Source of the DNA: Rhodococcus sp. SMB37
Lineage (GTDB): Bacteria; Actinomycetota; Actinomycetes; Mycobacteriales; Mycobacteriaceae
DNA: 64,000 nt
Reading direction: 5' to 3'
Assembly (NCBI RefSeq): GCF_004345605.1
Contig: NZ_SLVY01000015.1
Location: 117,467-181,466 of the forward strand
The notes beneath the pieces were generated by a model that saw only the letters and a program-made list of their open reading frames with translations, ran no database searches and was not told where the DNA came from. The translations under genes and the position numbers were made by a program. Below, one piece after another: positions 35,491 through 46,778 of the stretch; the first letter of the stretch is position 1, and every line of letters begins with the position of its first letter.

Positions 35491-36516
35491 CTACCGGAGC
35501 TTCTTCTCGAGTTCCTTCTCGGCCTTCGCCCGTGCCTTCGCCGCCTTCTTCCCAGCTTTCTCCGCGCGTGCCCGGGCCTGCTGCGCGTTCTCGAGTGCCT
35601 TCGCATTCAGTTCCGAGGACCGTTCTTCGGCCAGGTGTGCCAGCTCGGTCCCTCGATCAAGGGTGGTCTCCCACCACTTCGAGCCGCGTCGACGCGCAAC
35701 CTCGGCGTACTCGGGGGCGCGGTTCCGGGCACGTTCGAGGAGTTCGGTGCTGCGTTCCTTTGCGGTGTCCGTGAGTTCGGGGGCGTGCTCCTTGGCTGCG
35801 TCGAGCAACTCGGTGCCGCGGTCGCGCGCGACCGCGGCCAGTTCGGGTCCGCGTTCACGGGCGACCTCGAGGATCTCCGTGCCGCGGTCGCGTGCGACCT
35901 CGGCGAATTCGGGTGCCCGTTCCTTGGCCTTCCCGAGAAGGGTGCTGCCCTGCTGGCTTGCCTCGTCGGTGAGGGATTTCACGCGTTCGGAGACGGTGTG
36001 CAGGGCGTCGCCGGTCGCGTGATCCGACGTCGATCCGGGCAAGGCTGCCACCACGGCTTCCTGTGCGTGGCGTGCCGCGCGTCGGCCTCGCCATCCGAGG
36101 GACGGCTTGCCTTCGGTGTCGACGGATGCGAGCAGTAATCCGCCGAGCAGTCCGACATTCTTGAGGAACTGTGTGCGGTGCTGGGCGCGCGCGGCGGGAT
36201 CGTCGTAGTTCCAGAAGTCGTGGCCGGCCACGGTGGTCGGTACCACCGTCCCGGCCAGTGCGAGGGCCGAGATCCGCGGCCATTTACCGATCGCAAGAAG
36301 CGCGCCGGCACCGACCTGCACTGCGGCGTTGATCTGCACCAGCGTCTCCGGATTGCTGGGTAGCCGGTCGGTGACCGAATCGGGTGCGACGCCGATCATC
36401 TGGTCCAACCCGGTCTGGGCCGCGGCGGCCTTGGGCGCGGGATTTCGCAGGGCGTCGATTCCCCCTGCGATGAAGATGGACGCGAGCATCGGACGAGCAA
36501 TCCTTCGGACGATCAT
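35491..36516 (-). CDS. DoxX family membrane protein with 11-residue repeat tail
   Basis: 341 residues. The N-terminal half (1-130) is a DoxX-like membrane domain (ARPMLASIFIAGGIDALRNP, ALLAIGKWPRISALALAGTVVPTT, LKNVGLLGGLLLAS). From residue 193 to 313 it carries eleven tandem 11-residue units such as FAEVARDRGTE, ILEVARERGPE, LAAVARDRGTE and LLDAAKEHAPE, then a Lys/Ala/Glu-rich end (KAAKARAKAEKELEKKL). This predicts a long amphipathic helix able to lie on a membrane or form a coiled coil. The start ATG 36516 has GAGG seven bases upstream. The tail's function is unknown. Confidence 0.85.
   Translation of the reverse strand: MIVRRIARPMLASIFIAGGIDALRNPAPKAAAAQTGLDQMIGVAPDSVTDRLPSNPETLVQINAAVQVGAGALLAIGKWPRISALALAGTVVPTTVAGHDFWNYDDPAARAQHRTQFLKNVGLLGGLLLASVDTEGKPSLGWRGRRAARHAQEAVVAALPGSTSDHATGDALHTVSERVKSLTDEASQQGSTLLGKAKERAPEFAEVARDRGTEILEVARERGPELAAVARDRGTELLDAAKEHAPELTDTAKERSTELLERARNRAPEYAEVARRRGSKWWETTLDRGTELAHLAEERSSELNAKALENAQQARARAEKAGKKAAKARAKAEKELEKKLR
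35578..35940 (-). repeat. Eleven tandem 33-bp (11-residue) coding repeats
   Basis: The units have consensus [LF]xxxAx[ED]Rx[PT]E and encode residues 193-313 of the DoxX-like protein. DNA identity between units is partial; it is highest around the codons for ARDRGTE. The last two units are divergent. Confidence 0.8.
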
Positions 36517-36823
36517 GTGCAGCCTCTTTCTCCGCTGTCGCTGTGTGTTCAGACCCTGCCACGTGTACCCGAATCGGACCCGAAATATGCGAGATCTTCG
36601 CGCAGACTTGATCAGGAAGAGAATTCGGGCGAGACGGAACTCATCGATATACCGAAGGTCTTCCTTCCGTCGAGCTGTTCTCAGGAACTCCGGCCGGACC
36701 GCCGCGTATCGCCCCCGCGAGTCCTCTCGCACGCATCAGCGCCGCTCACCGAAGCCCGGACGGCCGCTTTGTTCACCGACGGAGGCGGACCCGGGAGAGC
36801 CCCACCTCCGTCGACGTGAACAG
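36517..36823. other. Intergenic region upstream of the DoxX gene
   Basis: 307 bases with no gene I can support. It presumably carries the DoxX promoter (minus strand) and the end of the PPOX gene transcript. No strong hairpin or promoter pair was recognised. Confidence 0.35.
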
Positions 36824-37240
36824 CTACCAGCCCCGGAATCGCTCAGGTGTGAACCGGATCGGCACCGCGTAGTCGGCGCGGAAGCTTTCCGGGGTCATGC
36901 CGAGGGACTCGATATCGCGGTCGTACTTGGCGACGAAGCGGTCCCACTCGGCAGCATCGACGGCAGTATCGGCTTCAGCACTGGCGGTGAACACCGCCAC
37001 CTGGCCGCCATGGGTGTCGCTGTTGAGATTCAAGCTCACACGCGGTTGACCAGCGATGTTGCGCAGCTTGGCTGTGCCGGGCTGAGAGAACATCAGGACG
37101 GTGCCGTCGGACCAGAGGAACCAGACCGGCGTCGGTACCGGGGACCCGTGTTGATCGACGGTGGTGAGCCAGACGACTCGCTCCCCGTCGAGGCGGTCGG
37201 TGACGGACGTGGGAATGGACGGTGTCGCAGTCCGGGGCAT
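36824..37240 (-). CDS. PPOX class F420/FMN-dependent enzyme (Rv3369-like)
   Basis: 138 residues of the pyridoxamine 5'-phosphate oxidase-like split barrel: ERVVWLTTVDQHGSPVPTPVWFLWSDG followed by LMFSQPGTAKLRNIAGQPRVSLNL. The pattern matches the TIGR03667 (Rv3369) subgroup of probable F420-dependent enzymes. ATG 37240 has AAAGGAC upstream. The C-terminus IRFTPERFRGW is characteristic of the subgroup. Substrate unknown. Confidence 0.85.
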   Translation of the reverse strand: MPRTATPSIPTSVTDRLDGERVVWLTTVDQHGSPVPTPVWFLWSDGTVLMFSQPGTAKLRNIAGQPRVSLNLNSDTHGGQVAVFTASAEADTAVDAAEWDRFVAKYDRDIESLGMTPESFRADYAVPIRFTPERFRGW

Positions 37241-37319
37241 GGTGCTGTCCTTTCGTCGAGGCAGTGCCGTGAGGTGCAACACAGGCGACGGCCCCGATCT
37301 TCCGGAATGCGGTGTCCCT

Positions 37320-38486
37320 CTACCGTGGCTCGGACGAACTCGTGGTGTGTGCAGTCATCTCGTGGGGGTACTCGGCCGAGCGCTGCTGGAATGCGGTGAT
37401 ACTCGGATTCCGGATCACCCCGTCGCGGATCTCGATCGCACGCGCGATGGTCTGATCGTCGAGCCAGGCATCCGGCCCGTAGAGAACTGTCCGTATGTGG
37501 GGGAGCAGCGCCTCACTGATTTCCCAGGTCGCGGAATTCCACAGATACGACGGACTGTGGTCGACGGCGTAGTAGTGAACGTGATTGCCGACCATGAATG
37601 TCGGTTCGGTGAAAGACGTGGGCCGCGCCCAGCTGAAACCCATGCCGGCATCACAGGAAACATCGACGATCAAGCTGCCCGACCTGAAGGCCGGCAGATC
37701 GTCCTCGACCAGGAACATCAGCGGGTCGGCGGTGTCCTGTAATACGCAGTTCACGACGATGTCGTTCTCCGCAAGGTATGGGGCCAAGGGCACCTTACCG
37801 TCATCGGTGAGCGCGTAACTTCGATGCGGATCGGTGGCGTCGTGCTCGAATCGGACGATTCGCGCCGAGTGGATCGGAGATCCGACCGCGGCCACATCGC
37901 GGTTGGTGAGCACCCGGACGTCGTCGACTCCGTGCGCGTTCAGTGCGGTGATCGCGCCACGCGCGGTCGCGCCGAACCCGATCACCACCGCACGTAGCCG
38001 CCGTCCGTAGTCGCCGGTGGTGCCGATCGTCTGCAGGGCGTGTATCACCGAGCTGTAACCGGCGAGCTCATTGTTCTTGTGGAACACATGCAGCCCGAAA
38101 CTTCCGTCGCTGCGCCAGTGGTTCATCGCTTCGAACGCGATGAGAGTCAGGCGGCGATCGATCGCCAGTTGCGTCACTTCGGCGTCCTGGACACAGTGCG
38201 GCCACCCCCACACCGTGTGCCCCTCGCGGAACTCCTCGAGGTCACTTGCCTGGAGCTTGGGGAGAGCGATCACATCGCACTCGGCGATCAGTCGGTCTCG
38301 GGAGCGGAAGCCCGCGATGAACGGTTCCAGCTCGGAATCGGACACGCCGAACGGCTCACCGTACCCCGGCTCGAGGAAGATGTGCCCGCGCAGATCGTCG
38401 TCGATCCGATGGAAGTGACCTGGATGGATCGGCAGACGGCGCTCGTTCTTCTTCCGAGAATGCGCCAAGACACCGAGATCAAGCAT
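37320..38486 (-). CDS. N5-(carboxyethyl)ornithine synthase-like / alanine dehydrogenase family enzyme
   Basis: 388 residues of the AlaDH/PNT family: VLAHSRKKNERRLPIHP, VWGWPHCVQDAEVTQLAIDR, GLHVFHKNNELAGYSSVIHA, a Rossmann glycine motif in AVVIGFGATARGAITAL, and NHVHYYAVDHTPSYLWN-like sequence (here DHSPSYLW). These blocks resemble Lactococcus N5-(carboxyethyl)ornithine synthase more than alanine dehydrogenase, suggesting reductive condensation of a keto acid with an amino acid side chain. The protein is about 70 residues longer than the lactococcal enzyme. The start follows GCAGGAG. The true substrate is not established. Confidence 0.75.
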   Translation of the reverse strand: MLDLGVLAHSRKKNERRLPIHPGHFHRIDDDLRGHIFLEPGYGEPFGVSDSELEPFIAGFRSRDRLIAECDVIALPKLQASDLEEFREGHTVWGWPHCVQDAEVTQLAIDRRLTLIAFEAMNHWRSDGSFGLHVFHKNNELAGYSSVIHALQTIGTTGDYGRRLRAVVIGFGATARGAITALNAHGVDDVRVLTNRDVAAVGSPIHSARIVRFEHDATDPHRSYALTDDGKVPLAPYLAENDIVVNCVLQDTADPLMFLVEDDLPAFRSGSLIVDVSCDAGMGFSWARPTSFTEPTFMVGNHVHYYAVDHSPSYLWNSATWEISEALLPHIRTVLYGPDAWLDDQTIARAIEIRDGVIRNPSITAFQQRSAEYPHEMTAHTTSSSEPR

Positions 38487-38532
38487 ATGTAGTTGTGCTC
38501 CTGCAGGATTGGGGGACAGTGGGCGGGCCGCG

Positions 38533-38667
38533 TCAGCGCTTCTTGACGTGGGCGACGATCTCGGGGTCCGCGTTGGTGCCTGTTCGGGACTTCTTGTCGG
38601 CGCGCTTTTCCTTCAGCGACTTGCCGGACTTCTTGGACATGGAACTACGAGGAGATTTGTCGGCCAT
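38533..38667 (-). CDS. Small basic protein (44 aa) conserved in actinobacteria
   Basis: 44 residues, highly Lys/Ser/Arg-rich: MADKSPRSSMSKKSGKSL, ending in DPEIVAHVKKR. The composition suggests a disordered nucleic-acid- or ribosome-associated protein. I recall similar short MADKSPR proteins in actinobacteria, which supports a real gene; no function is known. The frame is open upstream but the conserved start is this ATG. Confidence 0.65.
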   Translation of the reverse strand: MADKSPRSSMSKKSGKSLKEKRADKKSRTGTNADPEIVAHVKKR

Positions 38668-38767
38668 GCTGCCACCCTCAATTGAGGACCTGAACGGTCC
38701 TGATGCCCTGACAGTACGGCATCCTCGGCGTGATTCACGCCTCACCTCGTGTAGGGGCCTCTCGGCA

Positions 38768-39457
38768 TCACCAGCCGCGCTCGCGCCACTCCTGAAGATG
38801 TGGACGCTCGGCACCGAGCGTGGTGTCCTTGCCGTGGCCGGGATAGATCACCGTCTCGTCACTGAACCGCCCGAAGAGCTTCGTCTCGACGTCATCGAGC
38901 AACGATGTGAACTTCTCGTTGTCCGCGGTCTTTCCGATACCGCCGGGAAACAGGCAGTCACCGGTGAAGACATGGTGCTGTCCGGTGCCGTCCTCCTCGA
39001 GCACGAGGGCGATCGAGCCGGGGGTGTGCCCGGACAGGTGCAGGACCTCGAGGCTCAGCTCGCCGATCCGGACGGTGTCGCCTTCTTCGAGAAGGTGCTG
39101 CGGGGTCACGGGCAAAGGTTCGGCGTCGAGCGGATGCGCGGCGGTCGGTGCCTCGGTCGCGGCAGCGACCTGCTCGAGTCCCTGCCAGTGGTCCCAGTGC
39201 TGGTGTGTGGTGACGATGAGCTCGAGGTTCGGCGCGTGCTCGGCGAGATAGGGCACGAGCAGGTCCGGTTCGTTGGCCGCGTCGATGAACAGCGACTTGC
39301 CCGTCGCCGTGTCGGTGATGAGGTAAGTGTTGTTGTCCATCTGGCCGACCGAGAGCTTGACGATGGTGGCGCCGGGAATCGTGCGGCGCTGCGCGGGACC
39401 GCCGGGGGAGACCGCGCCGGTGTAGTGGTCGTCGATGATGAGGGGCTGCTGCGTCAT
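38768..39457 (-). CDS. MBL fold metallohydrolase (glyoxalase II-like)
   Basis: 229-residue metallo-beta-lactamase fold hydrolase. The metal motif THQHWDHW (HxHxDH type), further ligand histidine in LHLSGHTPGS, the ligand aspartate in VFTGDCLF and the histidine in VIYPGHGKDT are all present. It matches the position of M. tuberculosis Rv1637c, next to uvrA in opposite orientation. The ATG at 39457 begins MTQQPLIIDDHYTG. A cytosolic thioester or related hydrolase is likely; the substrate is unknown. Confidence 0.88.
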   Translation of the reverse strand: MTQQPLIIDDHYTGAVSPGGPAQRRTIPGATIVKLSVGQMDNNTYLITDTATGKSLFIDAANEPDLLVPYLAEHAPNLELIVTTHQHWDHWQGLEQVAAATEAPTAAHPLDAEPLPVTPQHLLEEGDTVRIGELSLEVLHLSGHTPGSIALVLEEDGTGQHHVFTGDCLFPGGIGKTADNEKFTSLLDDVETKLFGRFSDETVIYPGHGKDTTLGAERPHLQEWRERGW

Positions 39458-39583
39458 GTGCCGCACGTTACCGCTGTGGCGCATCGTCCGAGGTGGAGTG
39501 GCCGCAGACCGGAACGTGTCGGTGGGCGCGCCTACGATGGGCCAGGGCCCGAATGAGGCCTTGTCGACTAGGAAGGAACTGGC

Positions 39584-42517
39584 GTGGCGGATCGCCTGAT
39601 CGTACGAGGGGCGCGCGAGCACAACTTGCGCGGTGTCGACCTGGATTTGCCGCGCGACAGTCTGATCGTGTTCACCGGCCTCTCCGGGTCCGGCAAGTCG
39701 AGCCTCGCGTTCGACACGATCTTCGCCGAAGGTCAGCGGCGCTACGTCGAGTCACTGTCTGCCTACGCACGGCAGTTCCTCGGCCAGATGGACAAGCCCG
39801 ATGTCGACTTCATCGAGGGCCTGTCCCCTGCGGTCTCGATCGACCAGAAATCGACGAACCGGAACCCGCGTTCGACCGTCGGCACCATCACCGAGGTCTA
39901 CGACTATCTCCGACTGCTGTATGCGCGTGCCGGCGCACCGCACTGCCCGGTCTGCGGCGAGAAGATCGCACGGCAGTCACCGCAGCAGATCGTCGACCAG
40001 GTCCTCGAAATGGATGAGGGCCTCCGCTTCCAGATCCTCGCCCCCGTGGTGCGGACCAGGAAAGGCGAGTTCGTCGACTTGTTCGAGCACCTCACCGTGC
40101 AGGGGTACTCCCGCGTCCGGGTGGACGGGGTGGTGTACCCACTCTCCGAGCCGCCGAAGCTCAAGAAGCAGGAGAAGCACGACATCGAGGTGGTCGTCGA
40201 CCGCCTCGCCGTGAAGTCCGCCGCCAAGCAGCGCCTCACCGATTCCGTCGAGACTGCGCTTCGCCTCGCCGAAGGCATCGTCGTACTCGACTTCGTCGAC
40301 CGCGACGAGAACGCCCCCGATCGCGAACGCCGATTCTCCGAAACCCTGGCCTGCCCGAACGCGCACCCGCTCGCGATCGACGACCTCGAGCCGCGCTCGT
40401 TCTCCTTCAACTCGCCGTACGGTGCGTGCCCCGACTGCGCCGGTCTCGGCGTGCGCAAAGAGGTCGACACCGATCTGGTGGTGCCCGACCCCGACCGAAG
40501 CCTGGCCGAGGGCGCAATCGCGCCGTGGTCGATGGGGCAGAGCTCCGAATACTTCACCCGGCTGCTGACCGGGTTGGCCGGCGTCATGGGCTTCGACATC
40601 GATACCCCGTGGAAGAAGCTGCCTGCGAAGGTCCGTAAGGCCGTGCTCGAGGGCAGCACCGAACAGGTGCACGTCCGCTACAAGAACCGCTACGGTCGGG
40701 TCCGCTCCTACTACGCGGAGTTCGAGGGCGTCATGCCGTTCTTGCATCGCCGCATGGAACAGACCGAGTCGGAGCAGATGAAGGAACGCTACGACGGGTA
40801 CATGCGCGACATTCCGTGCCCGACGTGCAATGGCACCCGACTGCGCCCCGAGATCCTGGCGGTCACGATCACCGCGGGTGACCGCGGCGCAAAGTCGATC
40901 GCCGAGGTGTGCGAGTTGTCGATCGCCGAGTGCGCCGACTTCCTGAACAGCCTCACTCTCGGCCCCCGCGAAGCGGCGATCGCCGGTCAGGTCCTCAAGG
41001 AAGTGCAGGCACGGCTCGGCTTCCTGCTCGACGTGGGCCTCGATTACCTCACCCTCGCTCGCGCCGCCGCCACCCTGTCCGGTGGTGAAGCCCAACGTAT
41101 CCGCCTCGCAACCCAGATCGGCTCCGGGCTCGTCGGTGTCCTCTACGTGCTCGACGAGCCGTCGATCGGTCTGCACCAGCGCGACAACCGCCGGTTGATC
41201 GACACCCTCACCCGGCTGCGCGATCTCGGCAATACGCTGATCGTCGTCGAACACGACGAGGACACCATCCGTGCGTCGGACTGGGTGGTCGACATCGGCC
41301 CCCGCGCCGGAGAGCACGGCGGGCATGTGGTCCACAGCGGCACCTACAAAGGGCTCCTCGACAATTCGGAATCGATCACCGGTGCGTTCCTGTCGGGTCG
41401 CGAGACGATCCCGGTCCCACTCGTGCGCCGACCCGTCGATCCGAAACGCCAGGTCACCGTGATCGGTGCCCGGGAGAACAACCTCCGCGGAATCGACGTC
41501 GCATTCCCTCTCGGGGTGCTCACCTGCGTGACCGGAGTGTCGGGCTCAGGCAAGTCGACCCTCGTCAACGAGATCCTCGCGACCGTGATGGCCAACAAGC
41601 TCAACCGCGCGCGGCAGGTGCCCGGCCGGCACACCCGCATCAACGGTCTCGATCAGCTCGACAAGCTTGTGCAGGTCGATCAGTCACCGATCGGACGGAC
41701 ACCGCGGTCGAACCCTGCGACCTACACCGGGGTGTTCGACAAGATCCGCACCCTCTTCGCCGCGACCACCGAGGCCAAAGTCCGCGGCTACCAGCCGGGA
41801 CGTTTCTCGTTCAACGTCAAGGGCGGCCGCTGCGAAGCATGCTCGGGCGACGGCACCCTCAAGATCGAGATGAACTTTCTGCCCGACGTGTACGTGCCGT
41901 GCGAGGTGTGCCACGGTGCCCGGTACAACCGGGAGACACTCGAGGTGCATTACAAGGGCAAGACGATCGCCGAGGTGCTCGACATGTCGATCGAAGAGGC
42001 CGCCGAGTTCTTCGAGCCGGTCACCTCGATCCACCGATACCTCGCGACCCTCGTCGAGGTGGGTCTCGGTTACGTCCGCCTGGGTCAGCCTGCAACGACG
42101 TTGTCCGGCGGTGAGGCGCAGCGCGTCAAGCTCGCCGCCGAACTGCAGAAGCGTTCCAACGGACGTACCGCCTACATTCTCGATGAACCGACGACCGGTC
42201 TGCATTTCGACGACATCCGGAAGTTGCTCGGGGTCATCAACGGGCTCGTCGACAAGGGCAACACGGTCATCGTCATCGAACACAATCTCGATGTGATCAA
42301 GACGTCGGATTGGATCATCGACATGGGCCCGGAAGGTGGCTCGGGCGGTGGCACCGTGGTTGCGGAAGGCACCCCGGAGGACATCGCGGCGGTCGAGCGC
42401 AGCTACACCGGTCGGTTCCTTGCGGAATCTCTCGCCGAGTCCGCTCCGGCCCCGCAGAAGAAGGCCGCTCGTCCCGCCCGCAAGCGTGCGCCCCGGAAGA
42501 AGGCCGCTGCCGGCTGA
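39584..42517 (+). CDS. uvrA: Excinuclease ABC subunit A
   Basis: 977-residue damage sensor of nucleotide excision repair with two ABC ATPase modules. First Walker [10 protein letters not shown], first signature [11 protein letters not shown]; second Walker [10 protein letters not shown], second signature [11 protein letters not shown]. Zinc-binding CxxC pairs occur at CPVCGEK, CPTCNGT and [15 protein letters not shown]. The tail is Lys/Ala-rich ([18 protein letters not shown]), as in other actinobacterial UvrA. GTG 39584 has AGGAAGGA upstream; TACGAT at 39533-39538 is a possible -10. No LexA-type palindrome was noticed in the 126-base upstream gap. Confidence 0.98.
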   Translation: MADRLIVRGAREHNLRGVDLDLPRDSLIVFTGLSGSGKSSLAFDTIFAEGQRRYVESLSAYARQFLGQMDKPDVDFIEGLSPAVSIDQKSTNRNPRSTVGTITEVYDYLRLLYARAGAPHCPVCGEKIARQSPQQIVDQVLEMDEGLRFQILAPVVRTRKGEFVDLFEHLTVQGYSRVRVDGVVYPLSEPPKLKKQEKHDIEVVVDRLAVKSAAKQRLTDSVETALRLAEGIVVLDFVDRDENAPDRERRFSETLACPNAHPLAIDDLEPRSFSFNSPYGACPDCAGLGVRKEVDTDLVVPDPDRSLAEGAIAPWSMGQSSEYFTRLLTGLAGVMGFDIDTPWKKLPAKVRKAVLEGSTEQVHVRYKNRYGRVRSYYAEFEGVMPFLHRRMEQTESEQMKERYDGYMRDIPCPTCNGTRLRPEILAVTITAGDRGAKSIAEVCELSIAECADFLNSLTLGPREAAIAGQVLKEVQARLGFLLDVGLDYLTLARAAATLSGGEAQRIRLATQIGSGLVGVLYVLDEPSIGLHQRDNRRLIDTLTRLRDLGNTLIVVEHDEDTIRASDWVVDIGPRAGEHGGHVVHSGTYKGLLDNSESITGAFLSGRETIPVPLVRRPVDPKRQVTVIGARENNLRGIDVAFPLGVLTCVTGVSGSGKSTLVNEILATVMANKLNRARQVPGRHTRINGLDQLDKLVQVDQSPIGRTPRSNPATYTGVFDKIRTLFAATTEAKVRGYQPGRFSFNVKGGRCEACSGDGTLKIEMNFLPDVYVPCEVCHGARYNRETLEVHYKGKTIAEVLDMSIEEAAEFFEPVTSIHRYLATLVEVGLGYVRLGQPATTLSGGEAQRVKLAAELQKRSNGRTAYILDEPTTGLHFDDIRKLLGVINGLVDKGNTVIVIEHNLDVIKTSDWIIDMGPEGGSGGGTVVAEGTPEDIAAVERSYTGRFLAESLAESAPAPQKKAARPARKRAPRKKAAAG

Positions 42518-42544
42518 GCCGGCGGGACGAACACGCGCCGAACG

Positions 42545-42901
42545 TCAGTAGACAGGACCGGTGTATTTCTCGCCGGGGCCCTGACCGGGTGAATCCGGCA
42601 CCGAGGATGCTTCCCGGAATGCCTTCTGAAGCGCCTGCAGGCCCTCACGGATCGGGCCGGCGTGTGGGCCGAGGTACTCCACCGAGGCGGTCACCAGCCC
42701 GGCGAGAGCGGTGATCACTCGGCGCGCCTCGTCGAGGTCGAGGCGGTCGCTCGCGTCGGGATTGTCGTCGGCCAGGCCAAGCTTCTCCGCAGCGGAACTC
42801 ATCAGCATCACCGCAGCGCGGCTGATCACCTCGACTGCAGGGATGTCGGCGAGGTCGCGGACATCCGCGGGCTGGTCGGTGTGGTCGGGGGTATCGGTCA
42901 T
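42545..42901 (-). CDS. DUF1844 domain protein
   Basis: 118 residues, acidic at the N-terminus (TDTPDHTDQPADVRDLADIP), then a DUF1844-type helical core (AVEVISRAAVMLMSSAAEKLGL, LDEARRVITALAGLVTASVEYL). Family members lie beside infC in many actinobacteria, here divergent from it. ATG 42901 is chosen because it begins the conserved acidic stretch; the frame is open upstream into the infC leader. Function unknown. Confidence 0.8.
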   Translation of the reverse strand: MTDTPDHTDQPADVRDLADIPAVEVISRAAVMLMSSAAEKLGLADDNPDASDRLDLDEARRVITALAGLVTASVEYLGPHAGPIREGLQALQKAFREASSVPDSPGQGPGEKYTGPVY

Positions 42902-42988
42902 GTCCTCGAGGATCCCACCAGGGGCACGGTGCTCGGTTCCCGGGTGTGCGCTCCGACGTCCGATTGGGTGCCGACGTGCATCTCTTGC

Positions 42989-43294
42989 TAAACTGGATCT
43001 CACGACCGCCCTCGTGTACTCACGTGGGCAGCAAGTGGAGTCCGACTCCCACCTCTGGCCGGGTAGTTCAACGGCGCAGTGGTCCGGTCCTTCGAACGCT
43101 CCGGCGTACGAAGAGTTCATACCCATAAGGGTGTGGAACGTGGTTGCGGTAATAGCGCGGCGCGTCGACCGGTCGGTACGGACCCCGCGAGGTATAAGCA
43201 CCGCAGCGGGGTTTTTTCGTCGAGGAATCGCCGGGCCCCGCGTGCTGCGGTGCGGTCAGAAGAGACCACACCGCATTTCTACCTAGGAGGCCCC
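42989..43294 (+). promoter_or_regulatory. infC promoter and long structured leader
   Basis: TAAACT at 42989-42994 is the best -10, predicting a leader of about 295 nt before the infC start. The leader contains a terminator-like hairpin (listed separately) about 80 bases before the start codon. GCACCGCAGC (43198-43207) can also pair perfectly with GCTGCGGTGC (43244-43253), an alternative fold overlapping the terminator stem. AGGAGG at 43285-43290 is the infC ribosome binding site. Confidence 0.6.
43182..43217 (+). terminator. Attenuator-like terminator in the infC leader
   Basis: Stem ACCCCGC (43182-43188) with GCGGGGT (43206-43212) followed by six T residues (43212-43217). It is a canonical intrinsic terminator, rare elsewhere in this window, placed inside the infC mRNA leader. 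Confidence 0.75.
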
Positions 43295-43948
<654 letters not shown>

Positions 43949-44021
43949 CCGCTCCGGCAGCACATCCGGTGCTGCGCGCGAGCACCGCACCGATGTATCC
44001 ACGACAAGAACTGAGGACTCC

Positions 44022-44216
44022 ATGCCCAAGTCGAAGACCCACAGCGGCACCGCGAAGCGTTTCAAGGTGTCCGGTAGCGGAAAGATCCTGCGCCAGAAGG
44101 CCGGTCGCCGCCACCTGCTCGAGCACAAGTCCTCGCGCGTGACGCGCCGCCTCGACGGCACCGCTGTCGTCGCGCCCGCCGACGCACCGCGCATCAAGCG
44201 CCTGCTCGACATCTGA
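44022..44216 (+). CDS. rpmI: 50S ribosomal protein L35
   Basis: 64-residue basic protein with the family start [20 protein letters not shown] and [13 protein letters not shown]. It lies 73 bases after infC and 63 before rplT. The ATG stands alone as the obvious start. Confidence 0.98.
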   Translation: MPKSKTHSGTAKRFKVSGSGKILRQKAGRRHLLEHKSSRVTRRLDGTAVVAPADAPRIKRLLDI

Positions 44217-44238
44217 GCCTTCCCGACCGACCATCCTG

Positions 44239-44259
44239 GGGGCCGAGTACCAGCCCCCC
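44239..44259 (+). other. Hairpin in the rpmI-rplT spacer
   Basis: GGGGGC (44239-44244) pairs with GCCCCC (44254-44259) around a nine-base loop, just before the rplT start region. It may modulate rplT expression or mRNA processing. Confidence 0.45.
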
Positions 44260-44279
44260 GAACCTGACAGGACATATCA

Positions 44280-44660
44280 GTGGCACGCGTGAAGAGGGCC
44301 GTCAACGCCCAGAAGAAGCGCCGTTCGATTCTCGAGGCCTCCAAGGGCTACCGCGGGCAGCGCTCGCGTCTGTACCGCAAGGCCAAGGAACAGCAGCTTC
44401 ACTCGCTGACCTACGCCTACCGCGACCGTCGTGCACGCAAGGGCGACTTCCGCAAGCTGTGGATCACGCGCATCAACGCTGCGGCTCGCGCGAACGACAT
44501 CACCTACAACCGGTTCATCCAGGGCCTCAAAGCTGCAGGTGTCGAGGTCGACCGCAAGAACCTCGCGGAAATCGCCGTCTCCGACGCCGAGGCATTCGCC
44601 GGCCTGGTCGCCGTCGCGAAGGCTGCGCTGCCGGCCGACGTCAACGCTCCTGCTGCCTGA
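44280..44660 (+). CDS. rplT: 50S ribosomal protein L20
   Basis: 126-residue assembly protein of the large subunit: [34 protein letters not shown] and [20 protein letters not shown] are diagnostic. The start is GTG 44280. In many bacteria L20 autoregulates the infC-rpmI-rplT operon. The rRNA methyltransferase gene follows closely. Confidence 0.98.
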   Translation: MARVKRAVNAQKKRRSILEASKGYRGQRSRLYRKAKEQQLHSLTYAYRDRRARKGDFRKLWITRINAAARANDITYNRFIQGLKAAGVEVDRKNLAEIAVSDAEAFAGLVAVAKAALPADVNAPAA

Positions 44661-44698
44661 GCGCGACGCTGAACGAGAATCCAGCACCGGAACGGCCC

Positions 44699-45511
44699 GT
44701 GGACCCGCTCACCGAGCGCACCCCACGGGTCGTTTCTGCTGTCAAACTGCTCCGTGCCGCAGAGCGGCGCAAAACCGGACGCTTCCTCGCGGAAGGTGAG
44801 AACTCGGTCACCGAGGCACTCGAGACCGGCGTCGTCCACGACGTGTTCGTGACCGAAGCTGCCGCCGAGCGTTACCGAGACCTCGTCACCATCGCGCAGG
44901 GCAGCGGCATCCGCGTCGGCATCGTCACCGACCGTGCCGCCGAGCGGTTGTCCGACACCGTCTCCCCGCCCGGTCTCGTCGCGGTGTGCAACACCCTCGA
45001 CGTGCCTCTCGACTCGGCACTCGACTCCGGGTCACGGCTACTCGCGATCCCTGTCGAGATGGGGGAGCCCGGTAACGCAGGAACCCTCATCCGCGTCGCC
45101 GACGCCGTCGGGGCCGACGCGGTGATCCTCGCGGGCGACAGCGTCGACCCCCACAATGGGAAGTGCGTGCGTTCGTCCGCCGGCAGCGTGTTCCACCTGC
45201 CCGTCGTGCGGGAACGCGACACCACTCGCGTGCTCGACGCCGTGACCGCCGGTGGCATCCTCATCCTCGCAACCGCGGCCGACGGTGAGGTCGACCTCGA
45301 CGAGGCCGACGAACTGCTCGCCGGTCCCACCGCCTGGCTGTTCGGCAGCGAGGCCCACGGACTACCCCCCGAGGTGGCCGCCCGCGCCGACCACCGGATA
45401 CGGATCCCGATCCGCGGTCGTGCCGAATCCCTCAACCTGGCGACAGCCGCTGCGATCTGCATGTACGCAAGTGCCAGGGTGCAACACCGGTCCGCTGAGC
45501 GCCTAACCTAG
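44699..45511 (+). CDS. tsnR: SpoU/TrmH family RNA 2'-O-methyltransferase
   Basis: 270 residues. An N-terminal substrate-binding domain (RRKTGRFLAEGENSVTEAL, ERYRDLVTIAQGSGIRVGIV) precedes the SpoU methylase knot with motif 1 GEPGNAGTLIRVADAVGAD, motif 2 TAWLFGSEAHGLP and motif 3 IPIRGRAESLNLATAAAI. It matches the TsnR position of M. tuberculosis Rv1644 after rplT. GTG 44699 is chosen as the first start after rplT. The exact rRNA or tRNA site is not known. Confidence 0.9.
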   Translation: MDPLTERTPRVVSAVKLLRAAERRKTGRFLAEGENSVTEALETGVVHDVFVTEAAAERYRDLVTIAQGSGIRVGIVTDRAAERLSDTVSPPGLVAVCNTLDVPLDSALDSGSRLLAIPVEMGEPGNAGTLIRVADAVGADAVILAGDSVDPHNGKCVRSSAGSVFHLPVVRERDTTRVLDAVTAGGILILATAADGEVDLDEADELLAGPTAWLFGSEAHGLPPEVAARADHRIRIPIRGRAESLNLATAAAICMYASARVQHRSAERLT

Positions 45512-46705
<1,194 letters not shown>

Positions 46706-46778
46706 GACCGTTGACCGACGGGATCCGGCGCCGACGCTCCGACCCGAGACCGACATCGAACGAGAAAGCTGAGCTCAA

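Noticed and set aside
39458..39583. SOS (LexA) box upstream of uvrA
   Set aside because: No CGAAC-N4-GTTCG-type palindrome seen in the gap.
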